Shown piece by piece: positions 7,273 to 16,264 of a stretch of 39,981 nt of DNA. The DNA is from Dehalococcoidia bacterium (GTDB lineage Bacteria > Chloroflexota > Dehalococcoidia > Lucifugimonadales > UBA1123): contig VXRN01000073.1 in assembly GCA_009838465.1 (NCBI GenBank), forward strand, positions 1 to 39,981, given 5' to 3'. A program made the translations under genes and the position numbers. Under the pieces are notes generated by a model, which searched no databases, was not told the origin of the DNA, and worked only from the letters and a program-made list of their open reading frames with translations. The stretch's first letter is position 1; each line of letters starts with the position of its first letter.

Positions 7273-8481
7273 ATGAAGATTGCCGACCTGAAAACTTACG
7301 TCGTCGAGAATCCGCCTCCACACCATGGTGGACCCTACTGGGTATTCCTGAAGCTGACGTCCGACACCGGAATAGAGGGATTCGGGGAGGTTTACGGAGT
7401 ACCTTTCGGACCTCACCGTGTTACGCAACTCATCGAGGATATAGCCGAACGCTACGTGGAAGGGCATGATCCCTTCAAGATTGAAACCATGTGGCGTAAT
7501 GTCTATTCCAGCGGCTACTCCCAGCATCCGGACCACACGCTTGTCGCCGTCCTGAGCGGACTCGAAATCGCCTGCTGGGATATTATCGGCAAGGCGCTGG
7601 ACCAGCCGGTCTACAACCTGCTCGGCGGGCAGGTTCACGAGAAGCTGAGGTCATACACCTACCTGTATCCGCCGTCGCCCGAAGAGAGTGACGATGACGA
7701 CGCCCTCGCTGTCGGCAACATATTCGGCGACCCGGTTCGCGCTCCCAGGCGTGCCGCGCAGTACATGGAGATGGGCTTCACCGCCGTCAAGTTCGACCCG
7801 GTTATGCCTATGGGAGCGTTCGACCCCAGACAGCTTTCTCTCGAAGCGTTGAGCAATGCTGAACTGGTCACCCGTAACATCAGGGAGGCGGTGGGCGACA
7901 AAGTTGATCTCTTGATAGGCACGCACGGACAGATGACGACGTCGAGCGCGATACGGCTGGCCAAGCGTCTGGAACCGCAGGATCCTCTGTGGTTCGAGGA
8001 GCCGGTGCCGCCCGAAAACAGGCGAGAGATGTCCCGTGTCGCTCAGCACACTTCGATTCCGGTGGCGACAGGCGAGCGTCTCACTACCAAGTACGAATTC
8101 GCCGATCTGCTCGGACAGCAGGCCGCCGCCATATTGCAGCCCGCGCTTGCCCGTGTTGGGGGCATACTGGAGGCGAAGAAGATAGCCGGAATGGCGGAGG
8201 CTCACTACGCACAGATGGCGCCACACCTGTACTGCGGTCCGCTGGAAGCTGCCGCGAATATTCAAATATCCGCGTGCAGCCCGAATTTCCTGATTCAGGA
8301 GAGCATCGAGCGTTTCGACGGATTCTACGCCGAGATACTAAAGTGGCCTATCCAGTGGGAAGACGGCTACATAATCCCGTCAACTAAGCCCGGCATCGGC
8401 ATCGAACTGGACGAAGAGGTCGCCGCCCGCCACGCATACGGCGGGGGAGTCTTCCCCCAGATAATAGACGAGCCGATCTGA
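7273..8481 (+). CDS. Enolase-superfamily sugar-acid dehydratase (mandelate racemase/MLE family)
   Basis: This 402-residue protein has an N-terminal capping domain (MKIADLKTYVVENPP...) and a TIM barrel. Barrel motifs are GFTAVKFDP (about 168-176), DLLIGTHGQM, PLWFEEPVPPENRREM, IPVATGERLTTKYEF and MAPHLYCGP. These supply the metal ligands and the catalytic lysine and histidine. The GTHGQ block resembles a gluconate/galactonate-type dehydratase subgroup, as I recall it. Dehydration of an aldonate to a 2-keto-3-deoxy acid fits the next gene, a KDG-type kinase 7 bp downstream. GAGGAG stands about 11 bp before the ATG. The exact sugar is unknown. Confidence 0.88.
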   Translation: MKIADLKTYVVENPPPHHGGPYWVFLKLTSDTGIEGFGEVYGVPFGPHRVTQLIEDIAERYVEGHDPFKIETMWRNVYSSGYSQHPDHTLVAVLSGLEIACWDIIGKALDQPVYNLLGGQVHEKLRSYTYLYPPSPEESDDDDALAVGNIFGDPVRAPRRAAQYMEMGFTAVKFDPVMPMGAFDPRQLSLEALSNAELVTRNIREAVGDKVDLLIGTHGQMTTSSAIRLAKRLEPQDPLWFEEPVPPENRREMSRVAQHTSIPVATGERLTTKYEFADLLGQQAAAILQPALARVGGILEAKKIAGMAEAHYAQMAPHLYCGPLEAAANIQISACSPNFLIQESIERFDGFYAEILKWPIQWEDGYIIPSTKPGIGIELDEEVAARHAYGGGVFPQIIDEPI

Positions 8482-8488
8482 GGTCAGT

Positions 8489-9493
8489 GTGACCAAATTC
8501 CTCACATTCGGCGAGACGCTTGTGCAGCACAACGCCGACTACATCGGCCCCTACGACTCGGACGGCCCCTACACCCGCCACGTCGCGGGTGCGGAGTCCA
8601 ACGTCGCCCTCGACCTGCGAAGGCTTATGCCAGAGGTCGAGGCTGTCTGGGTGAGCCGCTTGGGTCAGGACGCCGATGGCGACATGATCTTAGGACAGTT
8701 GCGTGACCGCATAACCGTCCGTGCCCCGCAGTTCCACGGAGAATTCACCGGCATCCAACTGCTGAACCACTTGGGCGGCGGAGAGGTCATCCGCCGCTAC
8801 AGACGGGCGGGAAGCGCAGCCAGTCGGCTGACCGCAGCCGAGGTTCTGTCTCACATGGATGTCAGCGACCTCGTTCATGTGACCGGAATCACGCCCGCGC
8901 TGAGCGACACCTGCCGCCGGACTGTGATGGAAGTCATGGGCGCCTCGGTCGAGCGAGGAATCCCGGTCAGCATGGACGTGAACTACCGCGACGCTCTCTG
9001 GAGTCCGAGCGAGGCAATGGCGGTCTGCGACGAGATGCGACAGTACGCCACCCTCTTCAAGGTAGGCCACGACGAGGCCGAAACCATCTGGAGTCTTGGT
9101 CTGTCAGCAGGGGAGTACGCCCGATACTTCTTCGGCGGAGATACGCGCCTCACCGTGATCACGACGGGCGACAGCGGGGCAGTCGCTTTCGACGGGGAAA
9201 ACCTGGCAGAGCATCCCGGCTTTACTGTGGACGTTATTGACCCCGTAGGCGCAGGCGACGCGTTCGTCGCCGGATTCCTTGCGGGCATCTTTGAGAGAGG
9301 TGGGCTGCCGGACCTTCTCGAACTGGACACGGACGCCCGTGCTCAGATATTCCACCGCTCTCTGGAGATAGCCAACGCCTGCGGCGCGCTGGTCTGTACC
9401 CGGCATGGCGACACCGAACCCATGCCGGATTTGGGTCAGGTCGAGAAGTTTGTCAACCGCCCCGGCGCTGTATCCGGGCCCAGGTGTCCCTGA
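8489..9493 (+). CDS. kdgK: PfkB-family sugar kinase, probably 2-dehydro-3-deoxygluconate kinase
   Basis: This is a 334-residue ribokinase-fold enzyme. It opens with [12 protein letters not shown] and has the substrate-side motif [16 protein letters not shown], typical of KDG kinases. The ATP site and catalytic base lie in [19 protein letters not shown] near 248-266, where the last Asp is the base. It would phosphorylate 2-keto-3-deoxy-gluconate or -galactonate made by the dehydratase upstream. The start is a GTG 7 bp after the dehydratase stop, so the two form an operon. Its last 41 bp overlap the end of glnS on the other strand. KDPG aldolase is not in the window. Confidence 0.85.
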   Translation: MTKFLTFGETLVQHNADYIGPYDSDGPYTRHVAGAESNVALDLRRLMPEVEAVWVSRLGQDADGDMILGQLRDRITVRAPQFHGEFTGIQLLNHLGGGEVIRRYRRAGSAASRLTAAEVLSHMDVSDLVHVTGITPALSDTCRRTVMEVMGASVERGIPVSMDVNYRDALWSPSEAMAVCDEMRQYATLFKVGHDEAETIWSLGLSAGEYARYFFGGDTRLTVITTGDSGAVAFDGENLAEHPGFTVDVIDPVGAGDAFVAGFLAGIFERGGLPDLLELDTDARAQIFHRSLEIANACGALVCTRHGDTEPMPDLGQVEKFVNRPGAVSGPRCP

Positions 9494-11141
9494 GCGGTAC
9501 GGCGCGGTTGAACACTGGAGTATCGGGTGTGGAGTCCCTGTCCTTGGCGAAGTAGCCGACCCGCTCGAACTGGAAGATTTCGCCGACCTCGGCGCAAGAT
9601 AGCGAAGGCTCCACCTTGCATCCAGACAGGACTTCAAGCGAGTTCGGGTTGATGAATTCCGTCCACTCTCTGCCGTCCGGCGTGTCGTTCGGGTTCGGGA
9701 TGGTGAACAGGCTGTCATATAGCCGGACCTCCGCCTCCACCGCGTGGTCCGCGGATACCCAGTGCAGTGTCGCGCGCACGCGCCGTCCGTCTGGCGCAGA
9801 GCCGCCGCGCGTCTCCGGGTCGTATGTGCAGCGCAATTCGACAACGTTGCCGTCCCCGTCTTTGATGACCTCCTCGCACTTGATGAAGTATCCGTATCGC
9901 AGCCTCACCTCTCGCCCGGGAGCGAGGCGGTAGAACCTGCGAGGCGGGTCCTCCATGAAGTCGCCGCGCTCTATACAAATCTCCCTCGTGAATGGAACCT
10001 GGCGTGTTCCCGCGCTCTCGTCTTCGGGGTTGTTGATTGCGTCCAAGTAGTCAGTCTCGCCTTCCGGGAAGTTCTCTATGACTACTTTCAGCGGATCCAG
10101 AACCGCCATGCGCCGCTCGGCGCGCCGGTTCAGGTCATCACGCAAATTGTGTTCCAGCAGAGCCATCTCAGTCAGCGACTCGGTCTTGTTGATTCCCACC
10201 TCCACGCAGAATTTGCGAAGCGCCTCTGCCGTGTACCCGCGCCTCCGCATTCCCGCCAGCGTCGGCATTCGCGGATCGTCCCAGCCGTCAACGTGACCGT
10301 CCTCTACCAGCCTTATCAGCCGTCGCTTGCTGAGGACCGTGTGCGAGATGTTGAACCGAGCGAACTCTATCTGCTGCGGCCTGTACAGCCCAAGCTCCTC
10401 CAGGAACCAGTCATACAGCGGGCGGTGGTCCTCGTACTCCATGCTGCAAAGCGAGTGGGTGATGCCCTCTATCGAGTCCGAGATCGGGTGCGCGTAGTCA
10501 TACATAGGGTAGATGTGCCACTTATCGCCCGTCTGGTGATGTGGCACGTTCCGAATGCGATAGATTGTCGGGTCCCGCATGTTCATGTTGGGCGACGCCA
10601 TATCAATCTTTGCGCGCAGCACGTGAGCGCCGTCCTCGAACTCGCCGTCCCGCATCCGGCGCAGCAGTCCCAGACTCTCCTCCACCGACCTGTCGCGGTA
10701 CGGGCTGTCACGCCCGGGCTCAGTCAGCGTTCCGCGGTGTTCACGTATTTCCTCTGCGCTCAGGCTGTCAACGAATGCCTTGCCCTCCAGCACAAGCTGC
10801 TCGGCGAGTTCATACAGCCGCTCGAAGTAGTCCGACGCGAAGAACTCTCGCTCCTCCCACTCGAAGCCCAGCCAGCGGGTATCTTCCTTCTGCGACTCGA
10901 CGTACTCCATCTCCTCCGCGAGCGGATTCGTGTCGTCGAAACGGAAGTTGCACAGCCCTGCGAAATCGTCGGCTATCCCGAAGTTTAGGCAGATAGCCGT
11001 CGCGTGGCCCAGATGCAGGTATCCGTTGGGTTCCGGCGGCCAGCGTGTATGCACCCTGCCTCCGAACTTGCCCGTTTCATTGTCCTCTACGATCTGCGCG
11101 CGGATGAAGTCCTTCGACGCTAGCGTGGTTTTATCTGACAT
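9453..11141 (-). CDS. glnS: Glutaminyl-tRNA synthetase
   Basis: This class I synthetase charges tRNA-Gln with glutamine. HIGH is present as [13 protein letters not shown] (about 35-47) and KMSKS as VLSKRRL. Between them lie [16 protein letters not shown] and [17 protein letters not shown]. The C-terminal half is the anticodon-binding double beta-barrel of the GlnRS type, ending in [18 protein letters not shown]. At 562 residues the length is normal. GAGG lies 8 bp before the ATG. Many bacteria lack GlnRS and use GatCAB, so direct charging is informative about this lineage. It follows pgi by 89 bp on the same strand and ends inside the convergent kinase gene. Confidence 0.96.
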   Translation of the reverse strand: MSDKTTLASKDFIRAQIVEDNETGKFGGRVHTRWPPEPNGYLHLGHATAICLNFGIADDFAGLCNFRFDDTNPLAEEMEYVESQKEDTRWLGFEWEEREFFASDYFERLYELAEQLVLEGKAFVDSLSAEEIREHRGTLTEPGRDSPYRDRSVEESLGLLRRMRDGEFEDGAHVLRAKIDMASPNMNMRDPTIYRIRNVPHHQTGDKWHIYPMYDYAHPISDSIEGITHSLCSMEYEDHRPLYDWFLEELGLYRPQQIEFARFNISHTVLSKRRLIRLVEDGHVDGWDDPRMPTLAGMRRRGYTAEALRKFCVEVGINKTESLTEMALLEHNLRDDLNRRAERRMAVLDPLKVVIENFPEGETDYLDAINNPEDESAGTRQVPFTREICIERGDFMEDPPRRFYRLAPGREVRLRYGYFIKCEEVIKDGDGNVVELRCTYDPETRGGSAPDGRRVRATLHWVSADHAVEAEVRLYDSLFTIPNPNDTPDGREWTEFINPNSLEVLSGCKVEPSLSCAEVGEIFQFERVGYFAKDRDSTPDTPVFNRAVPLRDTWARIQRRGG

Positions 11142-11230
11142 AGCTGAAGCCTCTACAAAAATTTGGAATTGCTTGAAAGTATATTGAAATTCAGAGGCGG
11201 CTTACAATCCAAGATGGGCAAAACTCTCAG

Positions 11231-12811
11231 CTAGAGTGCCCGCGTCAGAGAATCCACAGATTTCGATAACTGGTTGCCTAACTTGATGTATTCCGTCCGC
11301 CGACCTGCGTCTTTCAGCACCCGGAGGTCGGCGGCGGCTTGAGCGTCCGCAAGCGCGCCGAATGTGAAATTCTCGCCCGGAATCTCGACGTCTTCTCCGT
11401 GAGGCGACACTATCATCAGCGCCGTCACGCTGTCCGGCCCGCCCTTGTGGAGTTGGCCTGTCGAGTGCAGATAGCGCGGCCCATAGCCCAGCGTCGTCGG
11501 AACTCTGTACTTGCGCAGAATCTTAGACCTTAGTCGCGATAACGCGTCGTCGTTCTCTGGCGTCTGCGGCATATAGGCGAGGATGGCCAGATAGTCGCCC
11601 GATTTCGTACTAGAGAGAAGTCCTGCGAGAGAATCCTCCGAACTTGGCGACGCGACTCCCGTGTTCGACCCTGAGGTCTCCAGCGCCTGCCGCGTCAAAA
11701 TCTTCGCACGCTCGACATCAGGCTGATTGAAGGGATGAACGCCGATGAGTGCGGCGGCTGTCGCCACGGCAAACTGCCAGCGGTAGAATTCTCCACCCAG
11801 AGCGCGCAAATCATCAAGTTCATGTCGAATTACGGGATGGCCCGCCTGCTCCAGTTCTACAGCCAGCGCATCCGCCTCCGAATCCTCACCGGCCAGTTTC
11901 AGGTACGCGAACTGCCTGTCATTCCCATACAGGCTGGCTTCTCCAAGCGGCTCCGAAGCCACAGGAACTATCCCCAGGCCATCTTTACCCAGGCTCTCCG
12001 CGATAAGCTGCTCTGCCCAGAGGCCAAACGAGTCCAGGGTAGGGGATGTGAACAGCGTCAGCTTGTCGTGTCCCGATTGAGCCAGAGACGCGATTGTCGC
12101 GCCGAGACACGCTCCTGCGTTGAGATGCGTAGCGACTCCGGCGGCGCACCTGGCGCGCATCTCATCTGCGCTGTCCAGAATAACCGGGACGTCATACCCC
12201 GCGAGTGCCGCCGGTACGAGTCCGAAGTAGCTCAGAACTGAATAGCGTCCGCAAACGTCGGGAGGATTCAGAAATGTCTTCCTGAATCCCTCGCACTTCG
12301 CCAGATCCTCCAGAGGCGTCCCGGGATCGGTGATAGTGACAAACCTCCCACCGTCGCCGCCCACTTCCTGAACTAGCTCTCTGAAGTACCTGTACAGTAG
12401 ATTAGGCTCAGCCGTCGTACCGGACTTGGACGACACCACGAACAGCGTCCGACCCATGTCAACAGAGTCCGATACGCGCCTGATCTGGGCGGGCAGGGTG
12501 GAGTCCAGAACGACTAACTCCGGCCAGCCCTTACGTCGCCCGAAACACTGCCTCATCACCTCAGTGCCCAGGCTGCTGCCCCCCATGCCCAGCAGGACGA
12601 TGTGCCGGATTCCCTCGTCCCGCACTCGATGAGCGAATCGCGTCAGCGCGCCGACTTCGCTCCGCATCGCATCCGTTATATCCAGCCAGCCCAGCCTGTC
12701 GCTGATCTCGGTCGGACTGTCTGCCCAGAGCGTGTGGTCCTTCGCCCAGATACGGCTTACGACCATCTCCGCTTCCAGCCGCTCGACTGCCTCCTGGACG
12801 ACGTTCGTCAT
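11231..12811 (-). CDS. pgi: Glucose-6-phosphate isomerase
   Basis: This cytoplasmic enzyme interconverts glucose-6-phosphate and fructose-6-phosphate. It has the SIS-type motifs LGMGGSSLGTEV (about 74-85) and VVSSKSGTTAEPN, then FTSPTLDSFGLWAEQLIAES and GVHPFNQPDVERAK. At 526 residues it resembles the Pgi half of the bifunctional Tal-Pgi proteins found in several phyla. Here the two activities are separate genes: the ATG of pgi overlaps the TGA of the transaldolase gene by 4 bp, which implies translational coupling. No frameshift is needed to explain the split. Confidence 0.93.
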   Translation of the reverse strand: MTNVVQEAVERLEAEMVVSRIWAKDHTLWADSPTEISDRLGWLDITDAMRSEVGALTRFAHRVRDEGIRHIVLLGMGGSSLGTEVMRQCFGRRKGWPELVVLDSTLPAQIRRVSDSVDMGRTLFVVSSKSGTTAEPNLLYRYFRELVQEVGGDGGRFVTITDPGTPLEDLAKCEGFRKTFLNPPDVCGRYSVLSYFGLVPAALAGYDVPVILDSADEMRARCAAGVATHLNAGACLGATIASLAQSGHDKLTLFTSPTLDSFGLWAEQLIAESLGKDGLGIVPVASEPLGEASLYGNDRQFAYLKLAGEDSEADALAVELEQAGHPVIRHELDDLRALGGEFYRWQFAVATAAALIGVHPFNQPDVERAKILTRQALETSGSNTGVASPSSEDSLAGLLSSTKSGDYLAILAYMPQTPENDDALSRLRSKILRKYRVPTTLGYGPRYLHSTGQLHKGGPDSVTALMIVSPHGEDVEIPGENFTFGALADAQAAADLRVLKDAGRRTEYIKLGNQLSKSVDSLTRAL

Positions 12812-13956
12812 GATCCGTCCGCAGGCGCGCCCACCGGGGCCGCCGCGCTCGCCATGAGCCGTTCTCTCTTCGCTTCTATGTCTCCAAGCAGCAGTTCGAA
12901 CGAGTCCGCGAACGCCTTCACGCCCTCGTGCATCAGGTTAGTGGTAACCGCGTCCATACTGATGCCAGCCTTCTCTAACTGGCATATCACATCGCGCGAC
13001 TCTTCCACGTCACGCTCAATCGAATCGCTCGCCCTGCCGTGATCCAGGAACGCCTCAAGCGTGGCGTCCGGCATGGTATTCACCGTGTCCGCGCCTATCA
13101 GCGTCTCGACGTACATCACGTCGCTGTACAGCGGATTCTTCGTGCTGGTCGAGGCCCAAAGCGGCTTCTGAGCGCGCGCTCCCTTTCGCGCCAGCGCGCC
13201 GAACCTGTTCGTGCCGAAGGTCTTCTTGAAGTCCTGGTAGGCTATCTTCGCGTTGGCGACCGCCGCCTTGCCCATGAGCGTCTCCAACGTACCGTCTCTG
13301 TCCTCTATCAGCCCGTCCACAGCCGTATCAACGCGGCTCACGAAAAACGAAGCCACCGACGACACTGCGCTCAGGTCGCCGCCCGCGCGCTCCAGATCTT
13401 CCAGACCCCTGACATACGCTTCCCGCACCCGCGTGTACATATCCAGCGAGAATATCAGCGTCACGTTGACATTCACTCCCTTGCCTATGAGTGCGCGTAT
13501 GGCGGGTATCCCCTCCGGTGTAGCCGGAACCTTTATCATCACGTTTGGCCTGTGCAACGCGCCAAACAGTCTCAGCGCGGCCTCGATTGTGCCATCCGTA
13601 TCGTGAGCAAGGCGCGGGCTGACCTCCAGCGACGCGAACCCGTCCGACCCGCCGCTGCGCTCGTACACGGGACGCAGTATGTCCGCCGCTGCACGTATAT
13701 CCTCCGTCGCCAGAGATTCGAATAACTGCTCCGGGTTCAGACCGCGCGAGGCGTGTTTCACCAGTGAGTCGTCGTACTCGCTCCCGGACGATATCGCCTT
13801 CTGGAAGATTGTCGGGTTGGAAGTCAGGCCGGTCACGCCCATCTCGACGAGCCGCGCCAGCTCGCCGGATGTTATGAGTGAGCGGTACATATTGTCGTAC
13901 CACACGCTCTGGCCAAGCCTGCCGAGTTCCTGGATAGAATTGAGTGTTTCGGACAT
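12808..13956 (-). CDS. tal: Transaldolase
   Basis: Transaldolase moves a dihydroxyacetone unit between sugar phosphates in the pentose phosphate pathway, through a Schiff base on lysine. The protein begins MSETLNSIQELGRLGQSVW and contains GVTGLTSNPTIFQKAI, ASLEVSPRLAHDT, NVMIKVPATPEGIPAI (with the catalytic Lys), NVTLIFSLDMY, FFVSRVDTAVD and LWASTSTKNPLY. It has 382 residues, typical of the long TalB-like or Tal-Pgi subgroup. I start it at 13956, where GGAGG stands 6 bp before the ATG, although the frame is open further upstream. Its TGA overlaps the ATG of pgi. Confidence 0.95.
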   Translation of the reverse strand: MSETLNSIQELGRLGQSVWYDNMYRSLITSGELARLVEMGVTGLTSNPTIFQKAISSGSEYDDSLVKHASRGLNPEQLFESLATEDIRAAADILRPVYERSGGSDGFASLEVSPRLAHDTDGTIEAALRLFGALHRPNVMIKVPATPEGIPAIRALIGKGVNVNVTLIFSLDMYTRVREAYVRGLEDLERAGGDLSAVSSVASFFVSRVDTAVDGLIEDRDGTLETLMGKAAVANAKIAYQDFKKTFGTNRFGALARKGARAQKPLWASTSTKNPLYSDVMYVETLIGADTVNTMPDATLEAFLDHGRASDSIERDVEESRDVICQLEKAGISMDAVTTNLMHEGVKAFADSFELLLGDIEAKRERLMASAAAPVGAPADGS

Positions 13957-14037
13957 TGTCGTCCTCCGCGAGAGTTGTGTCGAAGTCGGCGGTGTAAACA
14001 AGCCGTCATAATTGCTATGACACACTTGTTGGATGGT

Positions 14038-14526
14038 CTATCGCATTGCGACATTGGGGTTTGCTGCGAAATCTATGTCTGCGGCGGACGGGCATCGGAA
14101 TGTGAACTGTGTATTGCCGCTCGGATGCGTAATCGCGAAGTCTCCAAAACCAATGATGTCCATGCCAATCAGAACATCTTCCACGCCCAGCATACTGCCT
14201 TCAGCGACGCGAACATCGGAGACCACAAGGCCGTTGGGCAACTCTATGTCAACAATGTAGGTCGCCGCTCTATACGAATCTTGAATCTGATTTACCTGCG
14301 TAAATCCGGATAGTTCTAAGCCACAGTAGTCAACGACAGCCGTAGAAATCATGCTGTTTGTCGCGCCTGTGTCCCAAATAGCTTGGAAAGGTCGCATCCG
14401 TGATTCCGGCCCGTCCGTTTCTTCCTCATTCAGAACCGACGATACACCACAGGGTGTCGCCAGTTCATCTACTCGCTGGTCATACCTGAAAGTAAAACTA
14501 TCTGGAGTTTCAGACCACTCAGTCAT
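14038..14526 (-). CDS. Retropepsin-like aspartic protease family protein
   Basis: This 162-residue protein has one aspartic protease motif, AIWDTGATNSMIS (D52-T53-G54), and the second signature of the fold, VLIGMDIIGFGDFAI near 118-132. It is a single-lobe, retropepsin-like domain that would need to dimerise. There is no signal peptide, membrane anchor or reverse transcriptase nearby, so this is a cellular gene, not a retroelement. The substrate is unknown. Its ATG overlaps the TGA of the preceding DUF5678-like gene by 4 bp, so the two proteins are probably made together. Confidence 0.8.
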   Translation of the reverse strand: MTEWSETPDSFTFRYDQRVDELATPCGVSSVLNEEETDGPESRMRPFQAIWDTGATNSMISTAVVDYCGLELSGFTQVNQIQDSYRAATYIVDIELPNGLVVSDVRVAEGSMLGVEDVLIGMDIIGFGDFAITHPSGNTQFTFRCPSAADIDFAANPNVAMR

Positions 14527-14786
14527 TGAGCGATCATACGTTGCGAGCGTCTCGCTGGAGAAAGGTAAATCGTGTAATCCTTGTCGCCTTCGGAAACCTT
14601 CTGGATTATGAACGTGCCTGGTTGGTGGCTTTTGCTTGTCTCACGCAAGGCGTCGCCATGACTATCATACACTCCCAGCACTCTGGTTCCTTTGATCGCG
14701 ATGACCTTGCCATCGTATAGCTTGACCATCTCGTCTTGATGAGCGAGATAGTAATCGAATGACCTTAGCGTTTTCTCTTTGTCCAT
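14523..14786 (-). CDS. DUF5678-like small protein
   Basis: This is an 87-residue protein of the form FDYYLAHQDEMVKLYDGKVIAI, then GTRVLGVYDSHGDALRE, then HQPGTFIIQKVSEGD. It matches what I recall of DUF5678: a short alpha/beta domain in which a Lys-Tyr-x-Gly-Lys strand is followed by a turn and a helix. I start it at 14786, where AAGGG lies 8 bp before the ATG, although the frame is open to 14849. It is translationally coupled to the retropepsin-like gene. A role as partner, inhibitor or substrate adaptor of that protease is possible but is inference. Confidence 0.7.
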   Translation of the reverse strand: MDKEKTLRSFDYYLAHQDEMVKLYDGKVIAIKGTRVLGVYDSHGDALRETSKSHQPGTFIIQKVSEGDKDYTIYLSPARRSQRMIAQ

Positions 14787-14946
14787 GTCGCGGACCCTTG
14801 CCCAGTGTATGATCAAGTGTAGCAAGCCTACTATCTGCAAGCAATTCACTCAGACCCCAGAGATTAAAGAATTGTGTGAGTTCTTCAGACTACCCCTGTC
14901 TGAGGCTCAGAGTCTCTCGACTCATTCGTCTTCAGAGAGGCAGCCG

Positions 14947-16188
14947 TCACACGATTATCAGCGGTATCAGCATTTCGTCCGGTGTCAGACCCGAGTGGTG
15001 TCCGTTCAGTTGAAGCATCCTGCCCGCGCCACGTGATGCGTTGTATTCGAGTATATCCGCGCCCGACGACACCACCACAAGGTCGCCCAGTCGCTCCCGT
15101 GTTTCGTCCGTCGGCTCCGTCGGACCGAATAGCTGGATCTTGATCGCGTCCTCCGTGTCCACCACCATGAATACCTGATCGAAGCGCTGCTCGAAATAAC
15201 GCCGCACACGCTCTCTGGCCCACTCAAGAGTATAAAGGTACATGACCCTTGCGTCTCCCGATGGCATGAGCCTGAAAAACGGCTGGAGCTGACGATTGAC
15301 TCTCAGCGTGTGGCGTTTCGGCGGCGGAGCGTCCAGGAAGCCGTGGTCCGCCGTAACCACTATGCGGGCCTTGTCCTTCAGCGCCCCCGCCAGGCGTTTG
15401 ATCTCCCGCTCCACCTCGCTGAGCGCGTGCTGGACTTCCGGTCGCGTCATTCCGTACATATGCGCCTCGCTGTCCACTCGAGACGAATACAGATAGCTGA
15501 AAGTCCTGCCCTCCGACTCGCAAACGTGCTTGACGACCGAATCCACGCCGCCCGCCAGCGACTCGTAGCCGATTGTCTCGCGTCCACCGGAGAAGTATTT
15601 GGAATACACCGATCCCACGATGGCCTTCGGAACGACGACCAGCGCGTCCCGGGGCATACGCTTCCATAGCGACTCCACGGGAAATGTTGTCTCCGGCATA
15701 ATCCCGCGCTTCAACAGGTCCTGGTTGTTGCTCCGAGCCGTGTAGCTCAGAATCGTGGCCGCCGACCCAAGCGCGGGTAGCTGAGTCCACCATCCGGTGA
15801 CGGCATGATCCTGCGGCCACTCACCCGTGGTAAGAGAGGTGAGCGCGACCGCCGTGCTGGACGGAAACACCGTTTGCGCCTGCTCCCAGAGGTGTCTTCT
15901 CAGAAACGAGTCCGCTGGAAGGCGTTCCAGCAGGTTCATCCCCATGCCGTCGATCAGAACCAGGACGATGTGGTCCGTGTCCCCAATGGTCTCGACGATT
16001 CCCTGTGCGTTCTCGGACAATTCGATGCCCTCCACACCGCACAGATGGGCTACCGACCTGGAAAGGTCAACCAGGTTGCGTACCTCTGGGCGGGGGCGCA
16101 ACAGGTCGCCTTCCGCGAACGCCTCTATCAGATACGCTATTCCGGTCATGAAATACCCCAGGTTGACTGGCCCACTGTGCCATGTCAC
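14947..16188 (-). CDS. Alkaline phosphatase superfamily hydrolase (nucleotide pyrophosphatase/phosphodiesterase type)
   Basis: This 413-residue protein has the two-metal site of the alkaline phosphatase superfamily: HIVLVLIDGMGMN (metal Asp near 79), VFPSSTAVALTSLTTG (nucleophile Ser/Thr), SSRVDSEAHMYG (Asp/His), RIVVTADHGFLD (Asp-His pair) and NGHHSGLTPDEMLIPLI near the C-terminus. It should hydrolyse a phosphodiester or phosphate monoester; the substrate is unknown. There is no signal peptide, so a cytoplasmic site is likely. The frame begins at a GTG (16188), and an ATG at 16149 preceded by GGGG is a possible alternative. It is divergent from the ACT-GlnE fusion gene, with 76 bp between them. 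Confidence 0.85.
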   Translation of the reverse strand: MTWHSGPVNLGYFMTGIAYLIEAFAEGDLLRPRPEVRNLVDLSRSVAHLCGVEGIELSENAQGIVETIGDTDHIVLVLIDGMGMNLLERLPADSFLRRHLWEQAQTVFPSSTAVALTSLTTGEWPQDHAVTGWWTQLPALGSAATILSYTARSNNQDLLKRGIMPETTFPVESLWKRMPRDALVVVPKAIVGSVYSKYFSGGRETIGYESLAGGVDSVVKHVCESEGRTFSYLYSSRVDSEAHMYGMTRPEVQHALSEVEREIKRLAGALKDKARIVVTADHGFLDAPPPKRHTLRVNRQLQPFFRLMPSGDARVMYLYTLEWARERVRRYFEQRFDQVFMVVDTEDAIKIQLFGPTEPTDETRERLGDLVVVSSGADILEYNASRGAGRMLQLNGHHSGLTPDEMLIPLIIV

Positions 16189-16264
16189 GCGAACTGAATG
16201 ATGTTACCATATAGTCATAGGTACTCTCACCAGACTTTTCCGGTCCAACTGGACATACAGCGCT

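Noticed and set aside
7180..7638. Upstream extension of lipB by about 150 residues
   Set aside because: The extra part has no LipB similarity and lies antisense to the start of the dehydratase gene; the ATG at 7179 fits the family.
9744..10988. Long plus-strand frame of 414 codons
   Set aside because: It is antisense to glnS, whose family motifs cover the whole region; composition is that of a codon shadow.
12808..12811. Frameshift splitting a Tal-Pgi fusion
   Set aside because: The junction is a normal ATGA overlap with complete termini on both proteins.
14038..14526. Retropepsin domain as a sign of a retroelement
   Set aside because: No reverse transcriptase, integrase or terminal repeats are nearby, and the gene is coupled to a small cellular gene.
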